Assembly: GCA_025928935.1 (NCBI GenBank)
Contig: JAICNB010000004.1
Location: forward strand, 1 to 64,000
Direction of reading: 5' to 3'
Source: Acidimicrobiia bacterium
GTDB lineage: Bacteria; Actinomycetota; Acidimicrobiia; Spongiisociales; ZC4RG35
Length of the DNA stretch: 64,000 nt
Part shown: positions 15,658 through 25,495 of the stretch, one piece after another
Position numbering within the stretch: the first letter of the stretch is position 1
Layout of the letters: each line of letters begins with the position of its first letter
Translations under genes and position numbers: made by a program
Notes under the pieces: model-generated
Seen by the model: the letters and a program-made list of their open reading frames with translations, nothing else
Told to the model about the DNA's origin: nothing
The model's database searches: none

Positions 15658-16212
15658 ATGCGACACGGACTTTTTGTGATGGTCTTCGTGCTGGGGGTGG
15701 CCTCATGTGGAGGCGACGCCGGGACCACGGGCACGACTGCATCTGGGACCACCGAAGCCGGAAACGAGGTGACCACCACCCTGGGTGACACGACGACGTC
15801 GGTGGAGGCAACGACAACCGCTGCCGAAGTGACGGCCGACGACCCCTGTGCCTTGGCGACGCCGGAGCAGGTCGCCGCGGCCTTCGGGGCCAGTTCCGCC
15901 AGCGGGGAGCCGCTCGTCGCCCGGGCCTGCTCCTACGTCCTCGAAGGGGGGATCGCTCCGACGGTAGAGGTCTATCACTTCGGGTCGTCCTCCGGGTGGG
16001 ACGGTGTGAAGGCCGGATATGACGAGAACAGGGGTGGGGTGACGGATGTAGATGGTGTCGGTGAGGCCGCATACAACCCGAATGACATGGGGCCTTACGA
16101 GCTCGTGGTGTTGTCCGACGATCTGATCTTCGCCGTCGGGGTCACTAGCGCCAGCGGGCCCGAGATCGAAGCGGCCATCGTCGATCTAGCGGGGGCGATC
16201 GCCGGCAGCTGA
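15658..16212 (+). CDS. Lipoprotein, DUF3558-like
   Basis: 184 residues. Ribosome site GGAGGGG 4 bases before ATG. Type II signal peptide MRHGLFVMVFVLGVASC with Cys at 17. A Thr/Ser-rich linker (residues 20-60) leads to a small domain DDPCALATPEQVAAAFGAS ... RACSYVLEGG ... GWDGVKAGYDENRGG, the pattern of DUF3558/PknH-sensor-like cell-surface domains in actinobacteria with a Cys pair. Role unknown. Divergent from the operon at 15586. Confidence 0.78.
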   Translation: MRHGLFVMVFVLGVASCGGDAGTTGTTASGTTEAGNEVTTTLGDTTTSVEATTTAAEVTADDPCALATPEQVAAAFGASSASGEPLVARACSYVLEGGIAPTVEVYHFGSSSGWDGVKAGYDENRGGVTDVDGVGEAAYNPNDMGPYELVVLSDDLIFAVGVTSASGPEIEAAIVDLAGAIAGS

Positions 16213-16227
16213 CCTCACCCATTGGGA

Positions 16228-18310
<2,083 letters not shown>

Positions 18311-18312
<2 letters not shown>

Positions 18313-18335
18313 GCGGACTACGTCCGCTCGGTTTT
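18311..18335 (+). terminator. Intrinsic terminator of hppA
   Basis: GAGCGGAC-TAC-GTCCGCTC is an 8-bp perfect hairpin beginning inside the hppA stop codon and followed by GGTTTT. It is the clearest simple terminator in this part of the window. Confidence 0.72.
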
Positions 18336-18418
18336 GGGTTCTGAGTCATGGGTACTGAGATGATGACTGGCGCGTTCCCACGACCGATGACCCAAAACCC
18401 ACGACCCATGACCGAAAT
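18330..18418. repeat. REP-like imperfect inverted and direct repeat
   Basis: The arm at 18330-18353 (GGTTTTGGGT...TGGGT) is repeated inverted at 18376-18399, with 10 bases perfect and about 17 of 24 overall. In addition CCCACGACC(S)ATGACC(S)AAA is repeated directly with a 21-base period at 18377 and 18398. The element sits between hppA and the phosphatase gene and supplies the bases just before the phosphatase start. It looks like a mobile or dispersed intergenic repeat unit of TGGGT type; only one copy is in this window. Confidence 0.5.
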
Positions 18419-19640
18419 CACCCTCATCCGACACGCCGAATCGCAGGCCAACCTCGACGGCGTATGGAACGGCCAGGTCGACGGCCCACTCAGCGAAGCG
18501 GGGGAGGCCAGCCTCGACGCGATCGGCAAGCGGCTCCATGAGCGGGAGTTCGACGTCGTCGTCTGCTCGCCGCTCGAGAGAGCCCGGCGCACCGCCGGTG
18601 CCTTCACCACCGACTACGAGGTCTGGGACAATCTGGTCGAGCTAGACATCGGTCGCTGGGAGGGGATGTCGAGGGATCAGATCCTCTCTGAGCACGGCGA
18701 GGACCTGCGCAACGCCATCTCCGGCCGTGAGCTGCCGATGGGCCACACGGGTGAGAGCCTCACCGACCTCCAGAGACGTGCCACAGGGGCGATCGACGCC
18801 CTGGCCGCCGACCTCGGCGAAGACGGCCGGGCCGCAGTGGTCACCCACGGAGGATTCATCCAGGAGGTGCTCCGGCGTCATCTGGCCGGTCGGAGCCGCA
18901 GAGCTCACGCCTTCGCCGGCAACACCTCCCTCACCCGGCTCGTCTGGTCATTTGACCGGCCACGTCTGGCCGGGTTCAACGACCTCGCCCACTTCGGGCC
19001 CCGCCCCAGCGCGGTGACCGAGCACCTCGAGCAGGGGGAGCATGTTCTTGCCCTGATCCGGCACGGACAGACCCGGGCCAACACCGAGGGCCGATGGCAG
19101 GGCCAGGGCGACTGGGGCCTCGACGAGACCGGTCATCGTCAAGCCCGCGCCCTGCGCGACTGGTATGGCGTCTTCCCCACCGTCTACACCTCACCTCTGG
19201 GCCGGGCGCTGACCACCGCCAAGTACGTCGCCTCCGACGGAGTGGTGCCGGTCGACGGCCTGAAAGAGCTCGACATGGGGCGATGGGAAGGCCTCACCTC
19301 GGATGAGATCTACGAGTCCTGGCCAGAGCTCATGGGCACGATCTACCGCGACGGCGTAGACCTGAAGCGGGGAGAGAGCGGGGAGAGCTGGGGCGAGTTG
19401 ACGGGGCGCATCCGGGCCACGGTGCATGGTCTGTCCCCGGCGAGCGATGAGCCGACCCTCATCGTCGCCCACGGTGGGGCGATTCGCTCCTATGTGTCCT
19501 CGCTGACCCACACCAACGATTCACACTCGGAGTCGCTCTACACCCCGGCCAACACATCCGTCACTCACGTCGCCCTCATCGAAAACGGCCCGCTCCTGCT
19601 CGACTACGCGGTATCGGCTCATCTCGAAGGGCTCTCCTAG
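18408..19640 (+). CDS. Tandem two-domain histidine phosphatase
   Basis: 410 residues made of two complete phosphoglycerate-mutase-like domains. Domain 1 has ITLIRHAESQANLDG (His 9), SPLERARRTA, and VVTHGGFIQEVLRRHL (His about 147). Domain 2 has ALIRHGQTRANTEGRW (His about 219), SPLGRALTTA, LDMGRWEGL and LIVAHGGAIRSYVSSL. All catalytic His and Arg residues are present in both. Domain fusion of two active copies is unusual; most relatives have one domain. Substrate unknown (sugar phosphates or nucleotide phosphates are typical). Start ATG 18408 is immediately before the first domain; upstream in-frame codons come from the repeat element. Confidence 0.88.
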   Translation: MTEITLIRHAESQANLDGVWNGQVDGPLSEAGEASLDAIGKRLHEREFDVVVCSPLERARRTAGAFTTDYEVWDNLVELDIGRWEGMSRDQILSEHGEDLRNAISGRELPMGHTGESLTDLQRRATGAIDALAADLGEDGRAAVVTHGGFIQEVLRRHLAGRSRRAHAFAGNTSLTRLVWSFDRPRLAGFNDLAHFGPRPSAVTEHLEQGEHVLALIRHGQTRANTEGRWQGQGDWGLDETGHRQARALRDWYGVFPTVYTSPLGRALTTAKYVASDGVVPVDGLKELDMGRWEGLTSDEIYESWPELMGTIYRDGVDLKRGESGESWGELTGRIRATVHGLSPASDEPTLIVAHGGAIRSYVSSLTHTNDSHSESLYTPANTSVTHVALIENGPLLLDYAVSAHLEGLS

Positions 19641-19650
19641 CCTTGCCCCG

Positions 19651-20241
19651 ATGACCGACTACGACTCACGTCGCTACGCCCTGGTCAACCGCTGGGACCC
19701 GGCCCATCTGCGCCGGATCGACAAGCTCTTGCCTTTGCGCACGGGGGACCGTGTCCTGGAGGTGGGTTGTGGGCAGGGTCACCTCACCACCCGGCTGGCA
19801 GAGAGGGGAGTCGACGTCGTCGGCATCGACGCCAACCCCAACGCCCCGGAGGTGTCGAGATCGGACCGGGTGCTGCACATGATGGCCGAGGACCTCTCTT
19901 TCGACGACAGCGAGTTCGATGCGGTGGTCGCGGTCCATGCCATCGAGCACATTCCGCCGCTCGACGAGGCGGCAGCCGAGATGGCGAGGGTGCTCAAGCC
20001 CGGTGGCAAGGCATTGTTCATCTACCCGGCCGAGCCGATCCAGGGCCTCTACGCCGTCCCCACCTCGATGATCCTCTACGGGACGCCGTTCAAGGCGCGG
20101 GAGGTGCATTGCCAATGGCTCTCCCCGGCCAAGGTGCGCCGCATCATGGGACAGCACGAGCTCACCGAGACACATCACGAGTTCAACTTGCTCAAATCGC
20201 CCCAGTTCATCTCTGTTTTCACCAAGGCCTCCCCAAATTGA
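19651..20241 (+). CDS. Class I SAM-dependent methyltransferase
   Basis: 196 residues. Motif I VLEVGCGQGHLTTRLAE (residues about 35-51), acidic loop VVGIDANPN, motif II DAVVAVHAIEHIPPLDEA and motif III RVLKPGGKALFIYPAEP give the Methyltransf_11 fold. The substrate is not evident. It starts 10 bases after the phosphatase stop and is probably cotranscribed. Confidence 0.87.
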   Translation: MTDYDSRRYALVNRWDPAHLRRIDKLLPLRTGDRVLEVGCGQGHLTTRLAERGVDVVGIDANPNAPEVSRSDRVLHMMAEDLSFDDSEFDAVVAVHAIEHIPPLDEAAAEMARVLKPGGKALFIYPAEPIQGLYAVPTSMILYGTPFKAREVHCQWLSPAKVRRIMGQHELTETHHEFNLLKSPQFISVFTKASPN

Positions 20242-20294
20242 GACAGCCATGGCGCATATGCGAGTCTCTCCGTCCCAATTTCGGTGGTGGGTGA

Positions 20295-20957
20295 GTGTTC
20301 ACCTGCCAGACCTGTGGCAGGGAGTTCGAGGTGCGTCAGGATGCCCTCGATCGCTATCCGGGCTGGGTTCCCCGTAAGTGCCTCGACTGTCGTGAAGGCG
20401 GGCGCATGCCCGCGAACACCGGTGCGGCTCGGGAATCGGCCCCGGCATCGAGGGCGGCGAGCCGGACCAAGGCCAGGGATCTGACCGTGGCCGAGGTTCT
20501 CGATTCGTTCACCGAAGGTCCTGACACCGGGGTGTTCACCGACGGCGCCGCGGAGGGGAATCCCGGCCCGGGGGGGTGGGGCGCGGTCTATGTCGTTGAT
20601 GGGGAGGTCATCGACGAAGGACAGGGCTCGGATCCCTACACGACCAACAACAAGATGGAGCTCACCGCCCTGATCGCGGGTCTCCGCATGATCCCGCCCG
20701 CCGCCGGCATTGGCGTCTACACCGACTCGCAGCTCGTGGTGAACATCGTCACCAAGTGGGCCGAGGGCTGGGAGGCGAGAGGATGGACCAAGAAGTCCTC
20801 CGGCCCGATCGCCAACCTCGAGTTGGTCAAGGAGGCCTACGCCCTGGCCAAACAGCGGCCCGGGGCCCGGATCCAGTGGATCAAAGCGCATAGTGGGTAT
20901 CGCTGGAACGAGTACGCCGACGCCCTGGCCACCTCCTACAGGCGCCAGATCCACTAG
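20295..20957 (+). CDS. rnhA: Zinc-ribbon/ribonuclease HI fusion
   Basis: 220 residues, GTG start. An N-terminal zinc ribbon (CQTC at 4-7, CLDC at 29-32), a linker, then a type 1 RNase H domain with all four acidic catalytic residues: D83 (FTDGAAEGNPGPGGWG), E122 (NNKMELTAL), D144 (VYTDSQLV) and D209 (NEYADALA). It should cut RNA in RNA-DNA hybrids. Bacterial RNase HI rarely carries a treble-clef or ribbon head of this type; it could aid nucleic-acid binding. The stop shares one base with the DUF2332 start. Confidence 0.9.
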   Translation: MFTCQTCGREFEVRQDALDRYPGWVPRKCLDCREGGRMPANTGAARESAPASRAASRTKARDLTVAEVLDSFTEGPDTGVFTDGAAEGNPGPGGWGAVYVVDGEVIDEGQGSDPYTTNNKMELTALIAGLRMIPPAAGIGVYTDSQLVVNIVTKWAEGWEARGWTKKSSGPIANLELVKEAYALAKQRPGARIQWIKAHSGYRWNEYADALATSYRRQIH

Positions 20958-20986
20958 TGGCAAGAGCACCAGTGGCGAGAGCACCA
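20957..20986 (+). repeat. Two tandem 15-base units with in-frame GTG starts
   Basis: GTGGCAAGAGCACCA and GTGGCGAGAGCACCA are adjacent and are followed by a third GTGGC (20987). Each begins with a GTG in the frame of the DUF2332 gene, giving three possible starts (MARAP-VARAP-VASPV). Confidence 0.7.
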
Positions 20987-21979
20987 GTGGCTTCCCCGGT
21001 CACCGTGCAATACATGCGGGACTGGGGAAAACACGCCCACGGATCCCCGTTGTACGCCACTCTCGTCGACGTCGTCTCTGCAGACGCGGAGCTGATGCGG
21101 GTGATCAACCGCATCGAGCATCAACTACCTCCCAATCTGTTGTTCGCCGCCGTGCAGTACCTGCTCATGGAGGGTGCCGACGACGACCTCTCCCGGTTCT
21201 ATCCATCCCTGACCACGGATCCGGATCCGCCTGAGGGGGTGGGTCCTCACTTCCGACGGTTCGTGCTCGAGCACGAAGAGCAGATCGTCGAGATCGGCAA
21301 CACCCGGTACACCCAGACCAACGAGTGCCGACGCTGCATCGCCTTGCTCCCCATGGTGATGATGGCGCCTTTCGACTCGTTCCATCTGGTCGATATCGGT
21401 GCCAGCGCCGGGCTCAACCTGGCCGTCGACCGCTATGGCTACCGCTACGACGTCGCGCAATGGCACACCGATGCGAGCCTGGTCCTCGAAGCCGAATGGA
21501 GGGGAGCACCGGTGGCCCTCCGCGAGGTCGAGGTGGTCGGGCGGACCGGTCTCGACCTGAACCCCCTCGACCCGTACGACGTGAGTGCGCGTCGTTGGCT
21601 CGATGCCCTCATCTGGCCCGAGCACCACGAGCGACGAGCGCGGCTTCGGTCCGCCCTCGAGCTGGTCTCCACGCTGGAGATGGAGATGGTCGGCGGCGAT
21701 GCGACCGACACGCTGCCCGTGTGTCTCGACAACCTCGCCCCCGGTGTCCCGGTCGTCATGATGAGCTCGTTCACCCTGGCCCAGTTCAGCCCGGCCCAGA
21801 GGGACCGTCTGGAGACAGTCCTCTCCGATGCGCGGGCACACCGGCCGGTCCATAGCATCTCGATGGAGGCACTCGAGAAGTCGGATGACTGGGCCCAGCT
21901 CGTGGTGGACGACGGCAGCGGCACCCGCATTGTGGGCCAGGCCCATCCCCACGGGGAATGGGTCGAGATCTACCCCTAG
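20957..21979 (+). CDS. DUF2332 family protein
   Basis: About 340 residues. The sequence follows DUF2332: SPLYATLVDVVSADAELMRVI, LFAAVQYLLMEG, CRRCIALLPMVMMAP, HLVDIGASAGLNLAVDRYGY and VVMMSSFTLAQFSPAQRDRL. The DIGASAGLNL loop resembles a SAM-binding motif I, so a methyltransferase-like fold is plausible, but function is unknown. Which of three repeated GTG codons is the start is uncertain; the conserved part begins after the third. Confidence 0.83.
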   Translation: MARAPVARAPVASPVTVQYMRDWGKHAHGSPLYATLVDVVSADAELMRVINRIEHQLPPNLLFAAVQYLLMEGADDDLSRFYPSLTTDPDPPEGVGPHFRRFVLEHEEQIVEIGNTRYTQTNECRRCIALLPMVMMAPFDSFHLVDIGASAGLNLAVDRYGYRYDVAQWHTDASLVLEAEWRGAPVALREVEVVGRTGLDLNPLDPYDVSARRWLDALIWPEHHERRARLRSALELVSTLEMEMVGGDATDTLPVCLDNLAPGVPVVMMSSFTLAQFSPAQRDRLETVLSDARAHRPVHSISMEALEKSDDWAQLVVDDGSGTRIVGQAHPHGEWVEIYP

Positions 21980-21990
21980 GTGACCACTGA

Positions 21991-22695
21991 TCAGGCCCGG
22001 CCGTAGACCGGTATCTCCGCGCCATTGATGACGCCCGAGTCGTCGCTGAGGAGGAAGTAGGCGACGGCGGCGATCTCCTCAGGCGTCGGCCAGTTCACGT
22101 AATCGGCATATGGCAGGGATCGCCGGGTTGCCGGAGTATCGATGACGGCGGGGAGAAGCACATTGGCCGTTACCCCGGTCCCGTCCAGCTCCTGGGCCAC
22201 CGACCTGGTCAACGCCACCACCCCGGCCTTGGCCACGTTGAAGGCGGCCTGGCCGGTCGGGAAATCGACGGCGGCCCTGCTGCCCACGGTGACGATCCGG
22301 CCCCAGCCGGTCTCTACGAGATAGGGGAGCACGGCGCGGACCGAGTTGAATGTGGAGCGAAGGTTGAGATCGAGCATCCGCTCGAACCGGACGTCGTCGG
22401 TCTCGACCACGTCGCGCCCTCCCGCCCATCCCCCGACCAGGGCGACGAGACCATGTATCGCCCCCCATCGATCCGCCACGCTCTTCATGAACGTGTTGAT
22501 CGCCTCGGCGTTGGTGGCATCAACCCGGACCAGGAGCACCTGGTCCTCGTCGACGTCGAACTCCTGCTCGAACTGCTCCGCCTCGTCGGGCATGAGATAG
22601 GTGATGGCGAGTCGGTGGTCGTCGTTGATCAGACGTCGCACCAGGGCAGTCCCCAGGCCGCCTGTCCCACCGGTGATCACGAGTGTCTTCTGCAT
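21991..22695 (-). CDS. Short-chain dehydrogenase/reductase lacking the catalytic Tyr
   Basis: 234 residues, Rossmann fold. TGGTGGLG (residues about 8-15) binds the nucleotide; N111 and S139 (GRIVTVGSRAAVDFP) are present; but the YxxxK motif reads FNVAK (F152, K156), so the catalytic Tyr is Phe. Oxidoreductase activity is therefore doubtful unless another residue serves. The C-terminal segment (AAVAYFLLSDDSGVINGAEIPVYG) is intact, so the gene is under selection. It lies 32 bases downstream of the glycerate kinase and is probably in one operon with it. Confidence 0.85.
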   Translation of the reverse strand: MQKTLVITGGTGGLGTALVRRLINDDHRLAITYLMPDEAEQFEQEFDVDEDQVLLVRVDATNAEAINTFMKSVADRWGAIHGLVALVGGWAGGRDVVETDDVRFERMLDLNLRSTFNSVRAVLPYLVETGWGRIVTVGSRAAVDFPTGQAAFNVAKAGVVALTRSVAQELDGTGVTANVLLPAVIDTPATRRSLPYADYVNWPTPEEIAAVAYFLLSDDSGVINGAEIPVYGRA

Positions 22696-22727
22696 GCTCC
22701 CGTCGGCCCACTCTACGGCGGGGCCGT

Positions 22728-23930
22728 TCACCTCCGCCACAGGATCCATAGGTCGGAGACATTGGTCCCGGTAGCACCGCATCGGATCAGATCGGAGGTC
22801 GCTGCCAGGTACGCGGCGGAGTCGTACCTGCGTAAGGCCCCGGCCGGATCGCCACCTCTCACGACCGTCGACCTGTCGACGATCGCCCCGGCCGCATCGG
22901 CGCTGCCATCCACGCCGTCGGTGGCGAAGGCGCAGAACAGATCCCCGGGGCGAAGGGCCTCGGCAGCGAGAAGCGCGGCATGTGTGTTCCGGCCACCCGA
23001 GCCCTGTACGGTGACCTCCAGCGTCACCTCACCCGCTCCCACCGTCACCCCCTTCCCGGCAGCGCCGAGAAACCTCCGTAGACACGTGCTCAGCTCCCCA
23101 TGCAGCCAGCCGGGCGCCACCCGACCTGGCCCGGGGGCAGCCACCGCCACCGCCCTGGCGACGTCGCGGCCGTCGGCGAGCACGGTGACGTGAGGAGCCG
23201 GAAGGCTGGAGATCCGCGCACGCATCGCTTCCACCACCGGATCGGGCACATCGATGGACAGATCCTGGAGGATGCGCAATGCAGCATCGGCGTCGCGACG
23301 ACCCGGGATGGTCGGTCCCGACGCCACCACCTCGGGCCCGGCCGCTCCGACGTCGGAGACGACATAGGTGTCGATGGGCCGGCCGGCCGCCGCCGCCAGC
23401 CCGCCCCCCTTGACCTTGGAGAGATGGCTCCGAACCAGGTTGACCGCCTCGATATCGGCCCCGGAGGAGAGGAGGCTGGCGTTGACCCGACTGAGGAAAT
23501 CGGCGGTGACACCCTCGCGTGGCGACTCACACAGCGCCGACCCGCCACCGGAGATCAGAGCGAGTAGGTCGACCGAGGCCGGGATTTGTTTCACTGCATC
23601 GATCACCGCAGCCCCGGCGGCGTAGCTCGCCTTCCCGGGGATCGGGTGGTCGCCGACCACCGACTTCATCGTGTTTGGCACCTCGTCGGGCTGACCGGAA
23701 ACGCAAATCCCATCCATCACTTCGAGGATCGATGCGGCGCCTCGCGCCATGGCCGGGGCGGCCTTGCCGATGGCAATCACCGCAGCCGGACCACTTTGAC
23801 GGACGGCCAGCGCCTCAGCGGTGAGACGCTCAGGATCTGCCGTTCGAAGCGCGATCATCAACCAGCCGAGGACGACGCGTCGTCGTTCCGGGTCGGGTGC
23901 GAGAACGGCCCTGTCGAACTCGACCGTCAC
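22728..23930 (-). CDS. Glycerate 2-kinase (GckA/MOFRL family)
   Basis: 400 residues, starting at a GTG that overlaps the cofC stop by 4 bases. IAIGKAAPAMARGAA, VVGDHPIPGKASYAAG, LISGGGSALCESPREGV, NLVRSHLSKVKGGGLA, and the C-terminal MOFRL part (TVGAGEVTLEV, GSGGRNTHAALLAAEAL, FATDGVDGSADAAGAIVD) match the GckA family, which phosphorylates D-glycerate at position 2 with ATP. It would feed glycerate into lower glycolysis as 2-phosphoglycerate. The product 2PG/PEP route is next to CofC, which uses PEP or 2-phospholactate. Confidence 0.92.
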   Translation of the reverse strand: MTVEFDRAVLAPDPERRRVVLGWLMIALRTADPERLTAEALAVRQSGPAAVIAIGKAAPAMARGAASILEVMDGICVSGQPDEVPNTMKSVVGDHPIPGKASYAAGAAVIDAVKQIPASVDLLALISGGGSALCESPREGVTADFLSRVNASLLSSGADIEAVNLVRSHLSKVKGGGLAAAAGRPIDTYVVSDVGAAGPEVVASGPTIPGRRDADAALRILQDLSIDVPDPVVEAMRARISSLPAPHVTVLADGRDVARAVAVAAPGPGRVAPGWLHGELSTCLRRFLGAAGKGVTVGAGEVTLEVTVQGSGGRNTHAALLAAEALRPGDLFCAFATDGVDGSADAAGAIVDRSTVVRGGDPAGALRRYDSAAYLAATSDLIRCGATGTNVSDLWILWRR

Positions 23931-24517
23931 ATCACCCCGGCAAGCCAGGCCCCGCGGGGATGATTGCGAGCAGAAACGAGGTCGGCGACGGTGTCGACGT
24001 CGTGGAGCAGGCCGAGGCGGGTGACGATTCCCGACCCGGGATAGCTGGCGAGATGACGCCGGAAGCTGCCCGGGCCATATCTGAACCGGTAGTGGACGCC
24101 CCGTCCCCCAATGGCCGATGTGCCTCCGTCTGCGGAAGGGGCCAGCACTACGCCATGCCGCAACAGTGATTCCTCCAGCTCGGTGAGGTCCGAAACTGTG
24201 AGAAGGGGCAGATCGGAATGGATCACAAGCCAATGGCTCCCCGATTCATCGGCCCAGGCGCTGCCGATGTCAGCGGCGCCATCGAGACCCGTCCCCATAT
24301 CAGGCGCGGAAGGGAAGCCATGGAGGAGAGCCCATTCCGCCACCTCCATATCGCCGGCGATCAAGAGGGGGAGGAGCCCCGCTTCGACGGTCAGGCTGGC
24401 GGTGCGCTCGGCCAGCGCCCGGCCCAGCTCGGAACGGTCCGCGTCGTCGAGATGAGCGGCCAAGCGCCCCTTGCCCAGGCGAAAGGACTTGACGGGGAGG
24501 ATGGCGATCGTGGGCAT
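23927..24517 (-). CDS. cofC: CofC/FbiD-like guanylyltransferase (F420 biosynthesis)
   Basis: 196 residues from ATG 24517. MPTIAILPVKSFRLGKGRLA is the N-terminal nucleotide-binding motif of CofC/FbiD; SELGRALAERTASL, HWLVIHSDLPLLTVSDL, VLAPSADGGTSAI and SFRRHLA follow in the expected order. The family activates 2-phospholactate or PEP with GTP to start the side chain of cofactor F420. It is somewhat shorter than usual. No other F420 genes are in the window. Part of the minus-strand operon from the toroid protein to the SDR. Confidence 0.85.
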   Translation of the reverse strand: MPTIAILPVKSFRLGKGRLAAHLDDADRSELGRALAERTASLTVEAGLLPLLIAGDMEVAEWALLHGFPSAPDMGTGLDGAADIGSAWADESGSHWLVIHSDLPLLTVSDLTELEESLLRHGVVLAPSADGGTSAIGGRGVHYRFRYGPGSFRRHLASYPGSGIVTRLGLLHDVDTVADLVSARNHPRGAWLAGVM

Positions 24518-24530
24518 GTGGCCTGTACCA

Positions 24531-24971
24531 CTACGGCACGACCATGACCGGGACCGGGGAGTGGTGACAGAGGCGGTCGGCGACACTGCCCAGCATCACC
24601 CGCTCGGCTAGCCCGGCTCCTCGTTTGCCGATCACGATCAGACCTGCTTCTCGTTCCTCGGCGACGGCGATGAGGCGCGATGTGGGGTCACCGAGCTCTT
24701 CAACGGTCTCGTAGTCCAAGCCGTCCAAAGGCAGAGTCTCCTCGTTCTCCTTCAGGACCTGCTGCTGGCCTTCCACCAACGCCGCGGACAGTGCCTCGGG
24801 AGTGGGCGGAGCGCCCCCGATGCCCCACCAGCCCTCCGGTGGCCGTACAACGGTGACGAGGACCAGCTTGGCCTCACGGGATCTGGCGATCTCGGTGGCG
24901 ATCTCTGCCGCTCGAGTGCTCGTCTCCGATCCGTCGACTCCGACCACGATCGATTTTGGGTTCCAGGTCAT
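24531..24971 (-). CDS. Universal stress protein (UspA family)
   Basis: 146 residues. IVVGVDGSETSTRAAEIATE at the N-terminus and the ATP-binding motif GLIVIGKRGAGLAERVMLGSVADRLCHHSPVPVMVVP at the C-terminus define the ATP-binding UspA subfamily. Regulatory or stress function in the cytoplasm. 13 bases before cofC. Confidence 0.92.
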   Translation of the reverse strand: MTWNPKSIVVGVDGSETSTRAAEIATEIARSREAKLVLVTVVRPPEGWWGIGGAPPTPEALSAALVEGQQQVLKENEETLPLDGLDYETVEELGDPTSRLIAVAEEREAGLIVIGKRGAGLAERVMLGSVADRLCHHSPVPVMVVP

Positions 24972-25025
24972 GGCTTCAGGGCACCTCCTCGATAGACCAT
25001 AGGCAGGTCGCCCCAGGGCGCGACC

Positions 25026-25484
25026 TCAGAAGATGGTGGCATCGATGAGATGGGCGATCCCCAAGGCCCACAGACCGGCCACCACGTCGTCGAGGACGAT
25101 CCCGGTCGCCCCCGGCATCGAGTCGGCTTGGTAGACCCCGGGAAACGGCCGTTTGGTGATGTCGACCAGGCGAAACAAGCCGAATGCGATCACCGCCGGC
25201 CAGCCAAGCAGCCCGATGGTGGAGACGAACGTCCCGGCCGCCTCGTCGATGACGATCCATCCGGCGTCACCCTCGGTGGCGGCTACGGCTCTCGCCGACC
25301 AGGAGGCAACGGCGGTCACGATCAGCGACGCGATGAGCTGCCCGGGCCAACCCCAGGCCTCCCCGATCAGCAAGGCGAATGGAAAGGCGACCAGACCTCC
25401 CACCGTCCCCGACCCGGCGTCGGAGCCGCGGATCTTGCGAAGGATCAGACCCGCCCCGAACATCGAGGCGGTGAGTCTGGCCAT
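25026..25484 (-). CDS. pgpA: Phosphatidylglycerophosphatase A-like membrane protein
   Basis: 152 residues from ATG 25484. The three PgpA signatures are present: SGTVGGLVAFPFALL, VIDEAAGTFVS, and DITKRPFPGVYQADSMPGATGIVLDDVVAGL with the DD pair. Several membrane helices lie between. It removes the phosphate from phosphatidylglycerophosphate to give phosphatidylglycerol. The GT-x-G-T motif is slightly changed (GSGTVGG). Confidence 0.84.
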   Translation of the reverse strand: MARLTASMFGAGLILRKIRGSDAGSGTVGGLVAFPFALLIGEAWGWPGQLIASLIVTAVASWSARAVAATEGDAGWIVIDEAAGTFVSTIGLLGWPAVIAFGLFRLVDITKRPFPGVYQADSMPGATGIVLDDVVAGLWALGIAHLIDATIF

Positions 25485-25495
25485 CGGAGGCGAGG

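Noticed and set aside
22490..23090. Plus-strand frame with several Cys and Pro opposite the SDR/glycerate kinase junction
   Set aside because: It spans two real minus-strand genes and shows no family motif.
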